Below, piece by piece: positions 6,954 through 14,416 of a stretch of 16,694 nucleotides of DNA. Source of the stretch: CAZMMV01 sp964567475 (GTDB taxonomy: Bacteria; Bacillota; Clostridia; Tissierellales; Tissierellaceae). Each line of letters starts with the position of its first letter. Position 1 is the stretch's first letter. The stretch is from the NCBI GenBank assembly GCA_964567475.1, contig CAZMMV010000033.1, positions 1-16,694 on the forward strand. The letters are read 5' to 3'. A program made the translations under genes and the position numbers. Below the pieces are notes generated by a model. It had not been told where the DNA came from. It was given only the letters and a program-made list of their open reading frames with translations, and ran no database searches.

Positions 6954-7477
6954 ATACTGAAGATAATAAAGGCTCGAATATATTGCTAATAGGATTTATG
7001 GCTACAGGTAAAACTACTATGGCAAAGGAGATATCTAAAAAATTAGCTATGGAATATATAGATTTAGATAAAGTTATAGAAGAAAAGATAGAGATGAGTA
7101 TAGCGGATATATTTGAAAGATATGGTGAGGAGTATTTCAGACAAGTAGAAAAGCAATGTATAAAAAATATAAATCAATTACAAGATACAATTATATCTTG
7201 TGGTGGAGGGGTTTGCCTAGATCCTGATAATATAGTTAATATAAAGAAAGCTGGAAAGGTTATACTTTTAGAAGGAAGTCCTGAGACTATTTTAAGCAGA
7301 ATAAAAATGGATAGAAATAGACCTTTATTAAAAGATAAAGATGATATAGAAGGAATAAAAAGGATGATGGATGAAAGAAAGTATTCTTATCATCAATCAG
7401 CTGATATAATTATAGATACAAGTGGAAAAAGTGTCTTAAATGTAAGAGATGAGATATTAAGGGCAATAAATGAATAA
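6947..7477 (+). CDS. aroK: Shikimate kinase
   Basis: The enzyme phosphorylates shikimate at the 3-hydroxyl with ATP. The 176 residues show the P-loop GFMATGKT (16-23), the shikimate-binding DLD (D41), FRQVE with R65, GGGV (86-89) and the lid arginine in RNRPLL (about 123-128). The TTG start at 6947 is chosen because GAGGTGAGG lies just upstream and the next in-frame ATG falls inside the P-loop. The start overlaps the end of aroB, and the stop is followed within 30 bases by the start of aroA. Confidence 0.94.
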   Translation: MVNTEDNKGSNILLIGFMATGKTTMAKEISKKLAMEYIDLDKVIEEKIEMSIADIFERYGEEYFRQVEKQCIKNINQLQDTIISCGGGVCLDPDNIVNIKKAGKVILLEGSPETILSRIKMDRNRPLLKDKDDIEGIKRMMDERKYSYHQSADIIIDTSGKSVLNVRDEILRAINE

Positions 7478-7486
7478 AAGAATTTT

Positions 7487-7491
7487 AGGAG
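7487..7491 (+). promoter_or_regulatory. Ribosome binding site fixing the aroA start
   Basis: AGGAG, 8 bases before the ATG at 7500. It supports this start over the in-frame ATG at 7470, which overlaps the end of aroK and has only AAGGG upstream. Confidence 0.65.
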
Positions 7492-7499
7492 ACGAGAGA

Positions 7500-8786
7500 A
7501 TGGTTAAATGTGTAAGGATACAAGCTGGGAAACTTAAAGGAAGTCTTAAGATACCGCCATCAAAGAGTATTTGTCATAGAGCAATTATATCTGCTTGTCT
7601 TAGTTTGGGAAGGAGTAAATTAGAGAATATAATCTTTTCAGATGATATAATAGCAACAAAGGAAGCTATGAGAAAACTAGGTGCTAATATAGAAAAAGTA
7701 GGAGTAAATGAATTAAAAGTAGATGGAAAATTTCCATTAGCTTTACAAGGGGGAGAAATAGATTGTAAAGAGTCAGGTTCAACCCTTAGATTTTTAATTC
7801 CAATATCACTTTTAAATGGTGGCAATGTTTCTTTTACTGGCCAGGGTAAACTTGTAAGTAGGCCATTAAATCCATATTATAAAATTTTTCATAAGCAAAA
7901 TATAAATTATAAAACAAATAAAGGAAACTTACCATTAGAGATTGAAGGAAAATTGCAATCAGGTGAATTTAAAGTAGAGGGTGGTATAAGTTCTCAATTT
8001 ATAACAGGACTTTTATTTTCTCTTCCCTTATTAGAGGGTAATTCCAAAATCAAGATAATAGGTAAATTAGAATCTAAAGCATATGTTGATTTAACAATAG
8101 ATATCTTAAGTGAATTTGGAGTAGAAATAGTAAATAAGGATTATAAGGAATTTATTGTTGAGGGTTGTCAAAAATATAAATCAAGAGACTATAAGGTTGA
8201 GGGGGACTTTTCACAGGCAGCATTTTGGCTAGTTGGAGGAATAATGGGAGGGCCTATAGTTTCTAGGGATTTAAATCCTAATTCACTACAAGGAGATATG
8301 GCTATAGTAGACTTGATTTGGAAAATGGGTGGAGATTTATCTATAAGTGGATCTTCATTTATAGCTAAAGAGTCAACTACAAAGGGAATAACAGTAGATG
8401 TGTCAGAATATCCTGATATAGTTCCAGTACTTGCAGTTATAGCAGCTGTAAGCCAGGGTCAAACAAAAATAATAAATGCTGGAAGACTTAGAATAAAAGA
8501 GTCAGATAGATTAAGGGCTATATCTACTGAGTTAAATAAACTGGGGGCAGATATAAAGGAAGTAGGAGATTCCCTTATTATAAATGGCAAAAAAAGTTTA
8601 AAAGGTGGTAAAGTAGATAGCTGGAAGGACCATAGAATAGCTATGGCTTTAGCTATTGCAAGTATAAAGTGTGTAGACGATGTAATTATAACAAATAGCG
8701 ATTCAGTTAATAAATCATATCCACATTTTTGGGAAGACTTTAAGAGTTTAGGGGGTAGGATAGATGAGTTCAACTTGGGGAAATAA
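7500..8786 (+). CDS. aroA: 3-phosphoshikimate 1-carboxyvinyltransferase (EPSP synthase)
   Basis: The enzyme joins phosphoenolpyruvate to shikimate 3-phosphate and is the target of glyphosate. With the start at 7500 the protein has 428 residues, the usual length, and begins MVKCVRIQAGKLKGSLKIPP like its relatives. Landmarks are PSKSICHRA (20-28, substrate-binding K22), ESGSTLRF (91-98), RIKESDRLRA (about 331-340) and DHRIAMALA (from D377). The PEP-loop residues read ESGSTLRF rather than the NAGTAMRP of glyphosate-sensitive class I enzymes, which suggests a class II type. An in-frame ATG at 7470 would add ten residues. The end overlaps aroC by 23 bases. Confidence 0.95.
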   Translation: MVKCVRIQAGKLKGSLKIPPSKSICHRAIISACLSLGRSKLENIIFSDDIIATKEAMRKLGANIEKVGVNELKVDGKFPLALQGGEIDCKESGSTLRFLIPISLLNGGNVSFTGQGKLVSRPLNPYYKIFHKQNINYKTNKGNLPLEIEGKLQSGEFKVEGGISSQFITGLLFSLPLLEGNSKIKIIGKLESKAYVDLTIDILSEFGVEIVNKDYKEFIVEGCQKYKSRDYKVEGDFSQAAFWLVGGIMGGPIVSRDLNPNSLQGDMAIVDLIWKMGGDLSISGSSFIAKESTTKGITVDVSEYPDIVPVLAVIAAVSQGQTKIINAGRLRIKESDRLRAISTELNKLGADIKEVGDSLIINGKKSLKGGKVDSWKDHRIAMALAIASIKCVDDVIITNSDSVNKSYPHFWEDFKSLGGRIDEFNLGK

Positions 8787-9837
8787 CATAAAACTTTCAT
8801 TGTTTGGTGAATCTCATGGAAAAGCTATAGGAATAAGTATCGATGGGCTTCCACCAGGAATAAGTTTAGACTTAGAAGATATAAGATTTGAGATGAGAAG
8901 AAGAGCTCCAGGCAGGGATAAATTAGCTACTAGCAGAGTTGAAAAGGATGAATTTGAAATATTAAGTGGATATTTCAATGGAAAGACAACAGCTACTCCT
9001 CTTTGTATGATTATATATAATACGAATACTAGACCTAGAGATTATGAAAAAACTAAAAATCTTATGAGACCTGGACATGCAGACTTTACAGGAAATAAGA
9101 GATATAAAGGAAATAATGACTATAGAGGAGGAGGACATTTTTCAGGTAGAATGACAGCTCCAATTTGTTTTGCAGGTGCAATTGCCAAGCAAGTATTAAA
9201 ATCTAAGGGAATAACAATAGCTGGTCATATAAATAGTATTGGAGATATTGAGGATAGTAAGTTTGATATGACAGATATATCTTCTAATTTTTTAGAGAGT
9301 TTAAGATATAAGAAGATACCTACAATTGAAGAAGGAAAGGCAAGTGAAATGGAGAAACTTATATCAAAGCTTAAAGATGAAAAGGATTCTATTGGAGGAA
9401 TTGTAGAAATACTGGCTTTAAATGTTGAAGCAGGAATTGGTAATCCATTTTTCGACTCAATAGAAAGCAAGATTTCACAGATAATTTTTTCTATTCCTGG
9501 TGTAAAAGCTATAGAATTTGGTCAGGGCTTTTCTATTTCTAAGATGAAAGGTTCTGAGGCAAATGATGAATTTTATATCCATGATGAAAAGATTAAAACC
9601 TATACAAATAATAATGGTGGAATACTTGGAGGCATTTCAAATGGCATGCCTATTGTATTTAGAGTAGCTCTTAAAGCAACTCCATCTATAGGTAAAAAAC
9701 AGAGAACTATAGATATTGAAAAACATGAAAATACAGAAATAGAAATAGTGGGGAGACATGATCCGTGTATAGTTATTAGGGCTTTACCTGTACTGGAAGC
9801 AGCGACAGCATTAGCTATATTAGATTTTGTATTGTAA
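8764..9837 (+). CDS. aroC: Chorismate synthase
   Basis: This FMN-dependent lyase removes phosphate from EPSP to give chorismate, the branch point to phenylalanine, tyrosine, tryptophan and folate. The 357 residues carry the family signatures GESHG (15-19, H18), RRRAPGR (45-51), MRPGHAD (101-107) and YRGGGHFSGR (120-129), with the late GRHDPC motif near the C-terminus. The ATG at 8764 lies inside the 3' end of aroA with GGGGGT and AGGA upstream, so coupling to aroA is likely. The protein needs reduced flavin; no flavin reductase is encoded nearby. A 58-base gap without a visible terminator leads to aroE. Confidence 0.96.
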   Translation: MSSTWGNNIKLSLFGESHGKAIGISIDGLPPGISLDLEDIRFEMRRRAPGRDKLATSRVEKDEFEILSGYFNGKTTATPLCMIIYNTNTRPRDYEKTKNLMRPGHADFTGNKRYKGNNDYRGGGHFSGRMTAPICFAGAIAKQVLKSKGITIAGHINSIGDIEDSKFDMTDISSNFLESLRYKKIPTIEEGKASEMEKLISKLKDEKDSIGGIVEILALNVEAGIGNPFFDSIESKISQIIFSIPGVKAIEFGQGFSISKMKGSEANDEFYIHDEKIKTYTNNNGGILGGISNGMPIVFRVALKATPSIGKKQRTIDIEKHENTEIEIVGRHDPCIVIRALPVLEAATALAILDFVL

Positions 9838-9895
9838 ATAGATCCAAAATAGTATAAGAGAGACCTAAATTATAAAAAAATGGAGGTAATTAAAT

Positions 9896-10762
9896 ATGGG
9901 AAGAATAAAAGGAAGTACGCAACTTACATGTATTATAGGTAGTCCAGTAGACCATAGTAAATCACCATATATGCATAATCTTGCTTTTGAAAAGTTAGGA
10001 CTTGATTATGCATATATGGCTTTTGACATAAAAGAAGGATCTTTAAAGCAAGGAGTAGATGGTCTGAGAACCTTAAATGTAAGAGGATTTAACATAACTA
10101 TGCCTCACAAACAAGAAGTAATGAAATATTTAGATAAGATAGAAGAAGATGCCAAACTGATAGGAGCGGTGAACACTGTCTTAAACAATAATGGAAAGTT
10201 GATAGGATACAATACAGATGGTAAAGGATTTATAAAATCATTAGAGGAAAGAAATGTAAAATATATAGATGAAAAAATAGTAATAATAGGAGCCGGTGGA
10301 GCTGCAAAGGCTATAGCTATTGAATTGGCTCTTAAAGGAGTAGAAAATATAGTTATAGTAAACAGAACATTAGAAAAGGCAGAAGCCATAAGTCATACTA
10401 TAAATAAAAACATAGAAGGCAGTGAATCTAGAAGTTTAGTCTTAGATGAGAAGTTACTAAAAGAAGAACTTAAAGATGCTAGTATTTTAATAAATACAAC
10501 TTCAGTTGGTATGGGAGATAGCATAGATAAGAATATAATAAAAAATGAAGACACACTAGATAAGGATTTATTTGTAGCAGATTTAATATATAATCCAGTT
10601 AAAACAAAGTTTTTATCCATGGCAGAGGAAAAAGGATGTAGAATAATGAATGGATTAGATATGTTGGTATATCAAGGTGCATTAGTTTTTAAAATATGGA
10701 CAGGAGCAGATATGCCTGTAGAAGTTATGAAAAAAATGGAAAAGGGAAATCTGATTGAATAG
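9896..10762 (+). CDS. aroE: Shikimate dehydrogenase (NADP+)
   Basis: The enzyme reduces 3-dehydroshikimate to shikimate with NADPH. The 288 residues show the shikimate site SKSP (21-24), NITMPHK with catalytic K72, N93 in GAVNT and D108 in GYNTDGKGF, then the Rossmann loop GAGGAAK (132-138) and NRT (156-158), which contacts the NADP phosphate. The start has GGAGG nine bases upstream. The C-terminal helix region (GLDMLVYQGALVF) is complete. Its stop overlaps the TTG start of aroD by 8 bases. Confidence 0.95.
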   Translation: MGRIKGSTQLTCIIGSPVDHSKSPYMHNLAFEKLGLDYAYMAFDIKEGSLKQGVDGLRTLNVRGFNITMPHKQEVMKYLDKIEEDAKLIGAVNTVLNNNGKLIGYNTDGKGFIKSLEERNVKYIDEKIVIIGAGGAAKAIAIELALKGVENIVIVNRTLEKAEAISHTINKNIEGSESRSLVLDEKLLKEELKDASILINTTSVGMGDSIDKNIIKNEDTLDKDLFVADLIYNPVKTKFLSMAEEKGCRIMNGLDMLVYQGALVFKIWTGADMPVEVMKKMEKGNLIE

Positions 10763-11504
10763 TTTAAAGATAAGAGATTTGATAATAGGGCAAGGTATAC
10801 CTAAGATAGCCGTATCGATAACTGGAAAAACGGAGAAAGAAATACTGGATATAATTAGAAAGATAGATAAAACAAAGGTTGATTTAGTAGAGTGGAGAGT
10901 AGATTTTTTTGAAGACCTATTAGATATAAATAGAGTTTTAGAAGTTTTAAGATTAATAAGAGAAGAGTTAATAGATAAAGCAATTATATTCACATTTAGA
11001 AGGGAAAAAGAAGACGTAGAAAGAACAATTTCTACAGATTATTATATCTATTTGAATAAGACTATAGCAGAATTAGGCATGGTAGATCTAATAGATCTAG
11101 AAGTCTTTTCAATACATGAAGAGATAAAAGATTTAATAGAAATAATTCATGAAAAAGGTATATTTGTAATAGGATCCAATCATGATTTTTTAAAAACTCC
11201 TTCAGAAGATGAGATGATTAAGAAATTAAGGTCTATAGAAGAAACAGGTGTAGATATTCTGAAACTTGCAGTTATGGCAAATACATCAGCTGATGTACTA
11301 AGACTTTTAAATGTAACAAACAAGATGAAAGTACAAGCTGAAAAACCTATAGTAGCTATAAGCATGGGTAAGCTAGGAATCATAAGTAGAATTTCTGGAC
11401 AAATATTTGGATCTAGTATTACATTTGGAGCTTTAGATAGCTTGTCAGCACCAGGACAGATTAGTGTAGATGAATTATCTAAAGTGTTAAATTTACTAAG
11501 TTAG
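10755..11504 (+). CDS. aroD: Type I 3-dehydroquinate dehydratase
   Basis: The enzyme dehydrates 3-dehydroquinate through a Schiff base. The 249-residue length and motifs identify the class I (aldolase-like) family: EWRVD (E46, R48), TFR (R82), SNHDF with H143, DILKLAVMA with the Schiff-base lysine K170, SR with R212, and SAPGQ (231-235). The TTG start at 10755 is supported by AAAGGG upstream and by the natural N-terminus (LKIRDLIIGQGIPKIAVSITG matches the family start); no ATG lies nearby. The loop after R82 reads REKEDVE where relatives usually have a KKEGGE-like sequence. It is the last gene of the operon. Confidence 0.94.
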   Translation: MNSLKIRDLIIGQGIPKIAVSITGKTEKEILDIIRKIDKTKVDLVEWRVDFFEDLLDINRVLEVLRLIREELIDKAIIFTFRREKEDVERTISTDYYIYLNKTIAELGMVDLIDLEVFSIHEEIKDLIEIIHEKGIFVIGSNHDFLKTPSEDEMIKKLRSIEETGVDILKLAVMANTSADVLRLLNVTNKMKVQAEKPIVAISMGKLGIISRISGQIFGSSITFGALDSLSAPGQISVDELSKVLNLLS

Positions 11505-11550
11505 ATATAGTAGTTTAGATATATTTTATTGATCAGTAAATAATAAATTC

Positions 11551-11595
11551 AAATAAAGAACCTTCATCTTAATTAAGATCCAAGTTCTTTATTTT
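11551..11595 (+). terminator. Terminator of the aro operon (first copy of a repeated element)
   Basis: AAATAAAGAAC (11551-11561) pairs with GTTCTTTATTT (11584-11594), with a nested palindrome ATCTTAATTAAGAT (11566-11579). The T-rich 3' arm runs on into further T and A residues. It ends the aroBKACED transcript 47 bases after the aroD stop. A very similar hairpin lies at 14279-14321. Confidence 0.75.
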
Positions 11596-11614
11596 ATATG
11601 TTTAATAAAAAGAT

Positions 11615-11620
11615 TATAAT
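11615..11620 (+). promoter_or_regulatory. Candidate -10 of the mprF-like gene
   Basis: A perfect TATAAT lies 44 bases before the ATG. The -35 region falls in the T-rich 3' side of the aro terminator and matches poorly (TTTTAT at 17-base spacing). Confidence 0.4.
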
Positions 11621-11664
11621 ATAGTAAATAAATTAATTAATTAAGAGTTAGAAGAGGAGAATTT

Positions 11665-14238
11665 ATGCAAACAGTTAAAGAAATATTTAAAAAGCATGCT
11701 GTATCAATATTGAAGATAATTTTCATGGTATTTATTATTATATTTATTGGAATAAGTATAACCAATGAAATAAAAAATATTAATCTAGCAAAAACCGTAA
11801 TAATAATTAGAGAGTTTTCTAATTCATCTATATTTTTTATAATGATATTTGGAATTATAAGTGTATCTGCTATTACTTTATATGATTTTTTGATAGCTAA
11901 GTATTTGAAATTAAATATAAAACCTATAGTATTATATTGTGTTTCTTTTTTAGCTAGCACAGTCAACAATATCTCAGGATTAGGTGGATTAACAGGAGCA
12001 TCCATTCGAAGCTTATTATTAAAAAAGACTTCTGAAGGTAGAAAAAATATAGTTGATTATAATTTGTTACTAATTCCTTCAACGGCTGTTGGATTATCAG
12101 TAATGGCAATTATATCTTTAATAAATTATAAATATATTTCATATATATTTGATCAATATCTTATATTACTTATTGCAATGATAATATTTCTTATATTTTT
12201 AATTATATATCCTTTTATAGATAAGATATTTTATAAAATAAAGAAACCTATTAATAACTTTGATGGCAAGGATAGGTATTTATTGAAGTTGAAATTATTA
12301 ATAGTATCTGTATTAGAATGGACTTTAGCATACAGCTTATTTTTAATATTAATAAGACATTTTGATAATACAATAAATTTATTTACTGTATTTGGAATAT
12401 ATACTCTTGCTTCTATTGCTGGAATAATAAGCATGTTGCCTGGGGGAGTAGGGTCTTTTGATCTAGTAATATTGTTAGGATTACAGCATTATGGACTAGA
12501 CACAGAAAGTATATTAGCATCCCTGTTATTATTTAGAATATTTTATTATATTGTACCTCTTTTAATAGGAGTAATATTGACATTAGTAGTTCAGTCTCAA
12601 AATAAGGATTCGGAATTTAAGATATTGGAAATGAAGAAGTTTAAAAAATTTATTAGCTGGACTTCAGGTATAACTAATTTATTGCTAAGTATATTAGTGT
12701 TTTTAAGTGGAATGGTATTATTAATTTCGGCATTGACTCCTGGATTGGTTGAAAGAATTAAGATAGCAGAAAGGCTATTATCATTTCCTATATTAAACTT
12801 ATCTCGTAAATTATCAATTGCAATTGGAATATTACTTATATATGTTTCAAAGGATATTAGAATGAAGGTAAAAAGAGCTTATAAATTTGTCTGGTGGATG
12901 TTGATTTTAGGAGCTATATTTACTTTCTTAAAAGGATTAGACTATGAAGAAGCAATATTTTTAAGTATTGTATTAATTTTACTTAGAATGTCAAAGACTA
13001 GTTTTCATAGGAAGTCTTTGCCTTTTGATTTATTTTCAACTATTGTAATATCTATATTTATGTTTATAGGAATGATAATATATACAAGATTATCTCATTC
13101 AATATTATTAGACTTTTTTAGCTTGAAATATTTCAAAGATATATTTGTGAGAGGATTTTCAAATTTTAGAATTAATGGTCTTACAATATACATCTTATTT
13201 TTAGTCTTTTTAGTTATTTGGGAGTTTACTAAAGAAAGAATAAATAATGACCCAAGGTATGAAGAGTTTGATGAAGAAAAAGTAAATAAATTCCTAAATG
13301 AAAATACAGGGAGTTATCTTTCTCACCTAGTATTTTTAAAAGATAAGCATATATTTTATGCCAGTTCTAATAAGGTTATATTAATATTTGAAAAAAGTCA
13401 TAATGTAATCGTAGTATTGGGGGATCCAATAGGTGATGAGAATTATTTTGCAGAGGCTATATCAGAATTTCAAAATTTTATAGATGAGTATGGATTTAAA
13501 TCTGTATTTTATGAAGTTAGTGAGAATTTACTATCTTTATATCATGAATACGGATATTACTTTTTTAAACTTGGGGAAACCGCATTGGTAAAATTAAATG
13601 AATTTGATATATCTAGTTCTAAAAGTAGGGACTTTAGAAATGTCTTGAGTAGGTTTAAGAGAGATGGTTATATATTTGAATTATTGGATAAAAATTCAAT
13701 TGATGATGATTTATATGAAAGATTAAAGAAAGTTTCAAATGAATGGTTAGATGGAAGAAACGAAATGGGATTTTCTTTAGGATTCATGAATAAAGAATAT
13801 TTAAATAAATCAAAAATAGGAATAATAAGACATGTAGAATCTGATGATATAATTGCTTTTGTATCAATTATTCCTAAATATGATTATAAGTCAATTTCTA
13901 TTGATCTTATGAGATTTAAGAAAGACTTGCCTAATAATACTATGACCTTTCTTATAATAAATGTTATAAAATTATTTAAAGAAGAAGGATATGAAATTCT
14001 TAATATAGGAATGGCACCCTTATCAAATGTGGGGGATGCAAAAAATGCTCATTTAAAAGAAAAAATAGCTCATTTAGTTTTTAAATACGGTAACAATATA
14101 TATAGCTTTGATGGATTAAGAAATTACAAACAAAAATTTCACCCTGATTGGGAGGCAAGATATTTGGCTTATGAAGATATAGGTCTTTTACCAAATGTTT
14201 TACTTGAAGTTACTATGTTGATACATAGTAAAAAATAA
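11665..14238 (+). CDS. mprF: MprF-like aminoacyl-phosphatidylglycerol synthase and flippase
   Basis: The 857-residue protein has the two-part MprF architecture. Residues 1 to about 520 are a run of membrane helices (the lipid flippase domain; GGLTGASIR near 111-119 and MLPGGVGSFD near 258-267 are typical). Residues about 525-857 are the cytosolic DUF2156 transferase, which uses aminoacyl-tRNA to modify phosphatidylglycerol and lowers surface charge, giving resistance to cationic peptides. Motifs in that part are GDPIG (586-590), WLDGRNE with W694, FSLGF (703-707), DLMRF (747-751) and GMAPLSNVGD (782-791). The segment after DLMR reads NNTMTFLI; other MprF proteins commonly have an aspartate after the methionine (MDFL). 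The start has GAGGAG 5 bases upstream. The amino acid used (Lys, Ala or other) cannot be told from sequence. Confidence 0.88.
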   Translation: MQTVKEIFKKHAVSILKIIFMVFIIIFIGISITNEIKNINLAKTVIIIREFSNSSIFFIMIFGIISVSAITLYDFLIAKYLKLNIKPIVLYCVSFLASTVNNISGLGGLTGASIRSLLLKKTSEGRKNIVDYNLLLIPSTAVGLSVMAIISLINYKYISYIFDQYLILLIAMIIFLIFLIIYPFIDKIFYKIKKPINNFDGKDRYLLKLKLLIVSVLEWTLAYSLFLILIRHFDNTINLFTVFGIYTLASIAGIISMLPGGVGSFDLVILLGLQHYGLDTESILASLLLFRIFYYIVPLLIGVILTLVVQSQNKDSEFKILEMKKFKKFISWTSGITNLLLSILVFLSGMVLLISALTPGLVERIKIAERLLSFPILNLSRKLSIAIGILLIYVSKDIRMKVKRAYKFVWWMLILGAIFTFLKGLDYEEAIFLSIVLILLRMSKTSFHRKSLPFDLFSTIVISIFMFIGMIIYTRLSHSILLDFFSLKYFKDIFVRGFSNFRINGLTIYILFLVFLVIWEFTKERINNDPRYEEFDEEKVNKFLNENTGSYLSHLVFLKDKHIFYASSNKVILIFEKSHNVIVVLGDPIGDENYFAEAISEFQNFIDEYGFKSVFYEVSENLLSLYHEYGYYFFKLGETALVKLNEFDISSSKSRDFRNVLSRFKRDGYIFELLDKNSIDDDLYERLKKVSNEWLDGRNEMGFSLGFMNKEYLNKSKIGIIRHVESDDIIAFVSIIPKYDYKSISIDLMRFKKDLPNNTMTFLIINVIKLFKEEGYEILNIGMAPLSNVGDAKNAHLKEKIAHLVFKYGNNIYSFDGLRNYKQKFHPDWEARYLAYEDIGLLPNVLLEVTMLIHSKK

Positions 14239-14278
14239 ATTTTTCACGTTATGCTTATAGGTATTTGGATTTGACTTT

Positions 14279-14322
14279 AATAAAGAACTTTCATCTTAAT
14301 TTAAGATGGAGGTTCTTTATTT
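14279..14322 (+). terminator. Terminator of the mprF-like gene (second copy of the repeated element)
   Basis: AATAAAGAAC (14279-14288) pairs with GTTCTTTATT (14312-14321). TTT/GAG wobble pairs and CATCTTAA/TTAAGATG extend the stem to about 21 bp around a minimal loop, followed by T and AT-rich sequence. Nearly the same sequence ends the aro operon at 11551-11594. Confidence 0.75.
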
Positions 14323-14343
14323 GATATATTTAACAAAAATTTA

Positions 14344-14352
14344 TGATATAAT
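14344..14352 (+). promoter_or_regulatory. Candidate extended -10 promoter of the PLD-like gene
   Basis: TGATATAAT is a perfect extended -10 (TGnTATAAT) 64 bases upstream of the ATG. No good -35 is seen at 17 bases; TTGATA (14321-14326) is 20 bases away. Confidence 0.45.
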
Positions 14353-14416
14353 TATATACTATAAGCTTTATTGATTGTTATAAATTTTGTTACCCAATGA
14401 AGGAGAAGGAGAAAGT

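Noticed and set aside
7470..7499. Longer aroA start at ATG 7470
   Set aside because: The better-placed AGGAG precedes 7500, and the protein from 7500 begins as EPSP synthases usually do.
9838..9895. Terminator or promoter between aroC and aroE
   Set aside because: The 58 bases hold only a ribosome site; no hairpin with U tract and no -35/-10 pair.
7574..12434. Several minus-strand open frames of 67-122 codons opposite aroA, aroC, aroE, aroD and mprF
   Set aside because: They mirror well-identified genes, lack ribosome sites that stand out, and their composition is that of reverse-translated AT-rich coding DNA.
11551..14352. mprF as a transposon or IS cargo because of flanking repeats
   Set aside because: The repeats are direct copies of a terminator-promoter segment, with no transposase, terminal inverted repeats or target duplication visible.
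14387..14416. Longer PLD-like start at TTG 14387
   Set aside because: The extension LPNEGEGES translates the ribosome binding site AAGGAGAAGGAG of the ATG at 14417.
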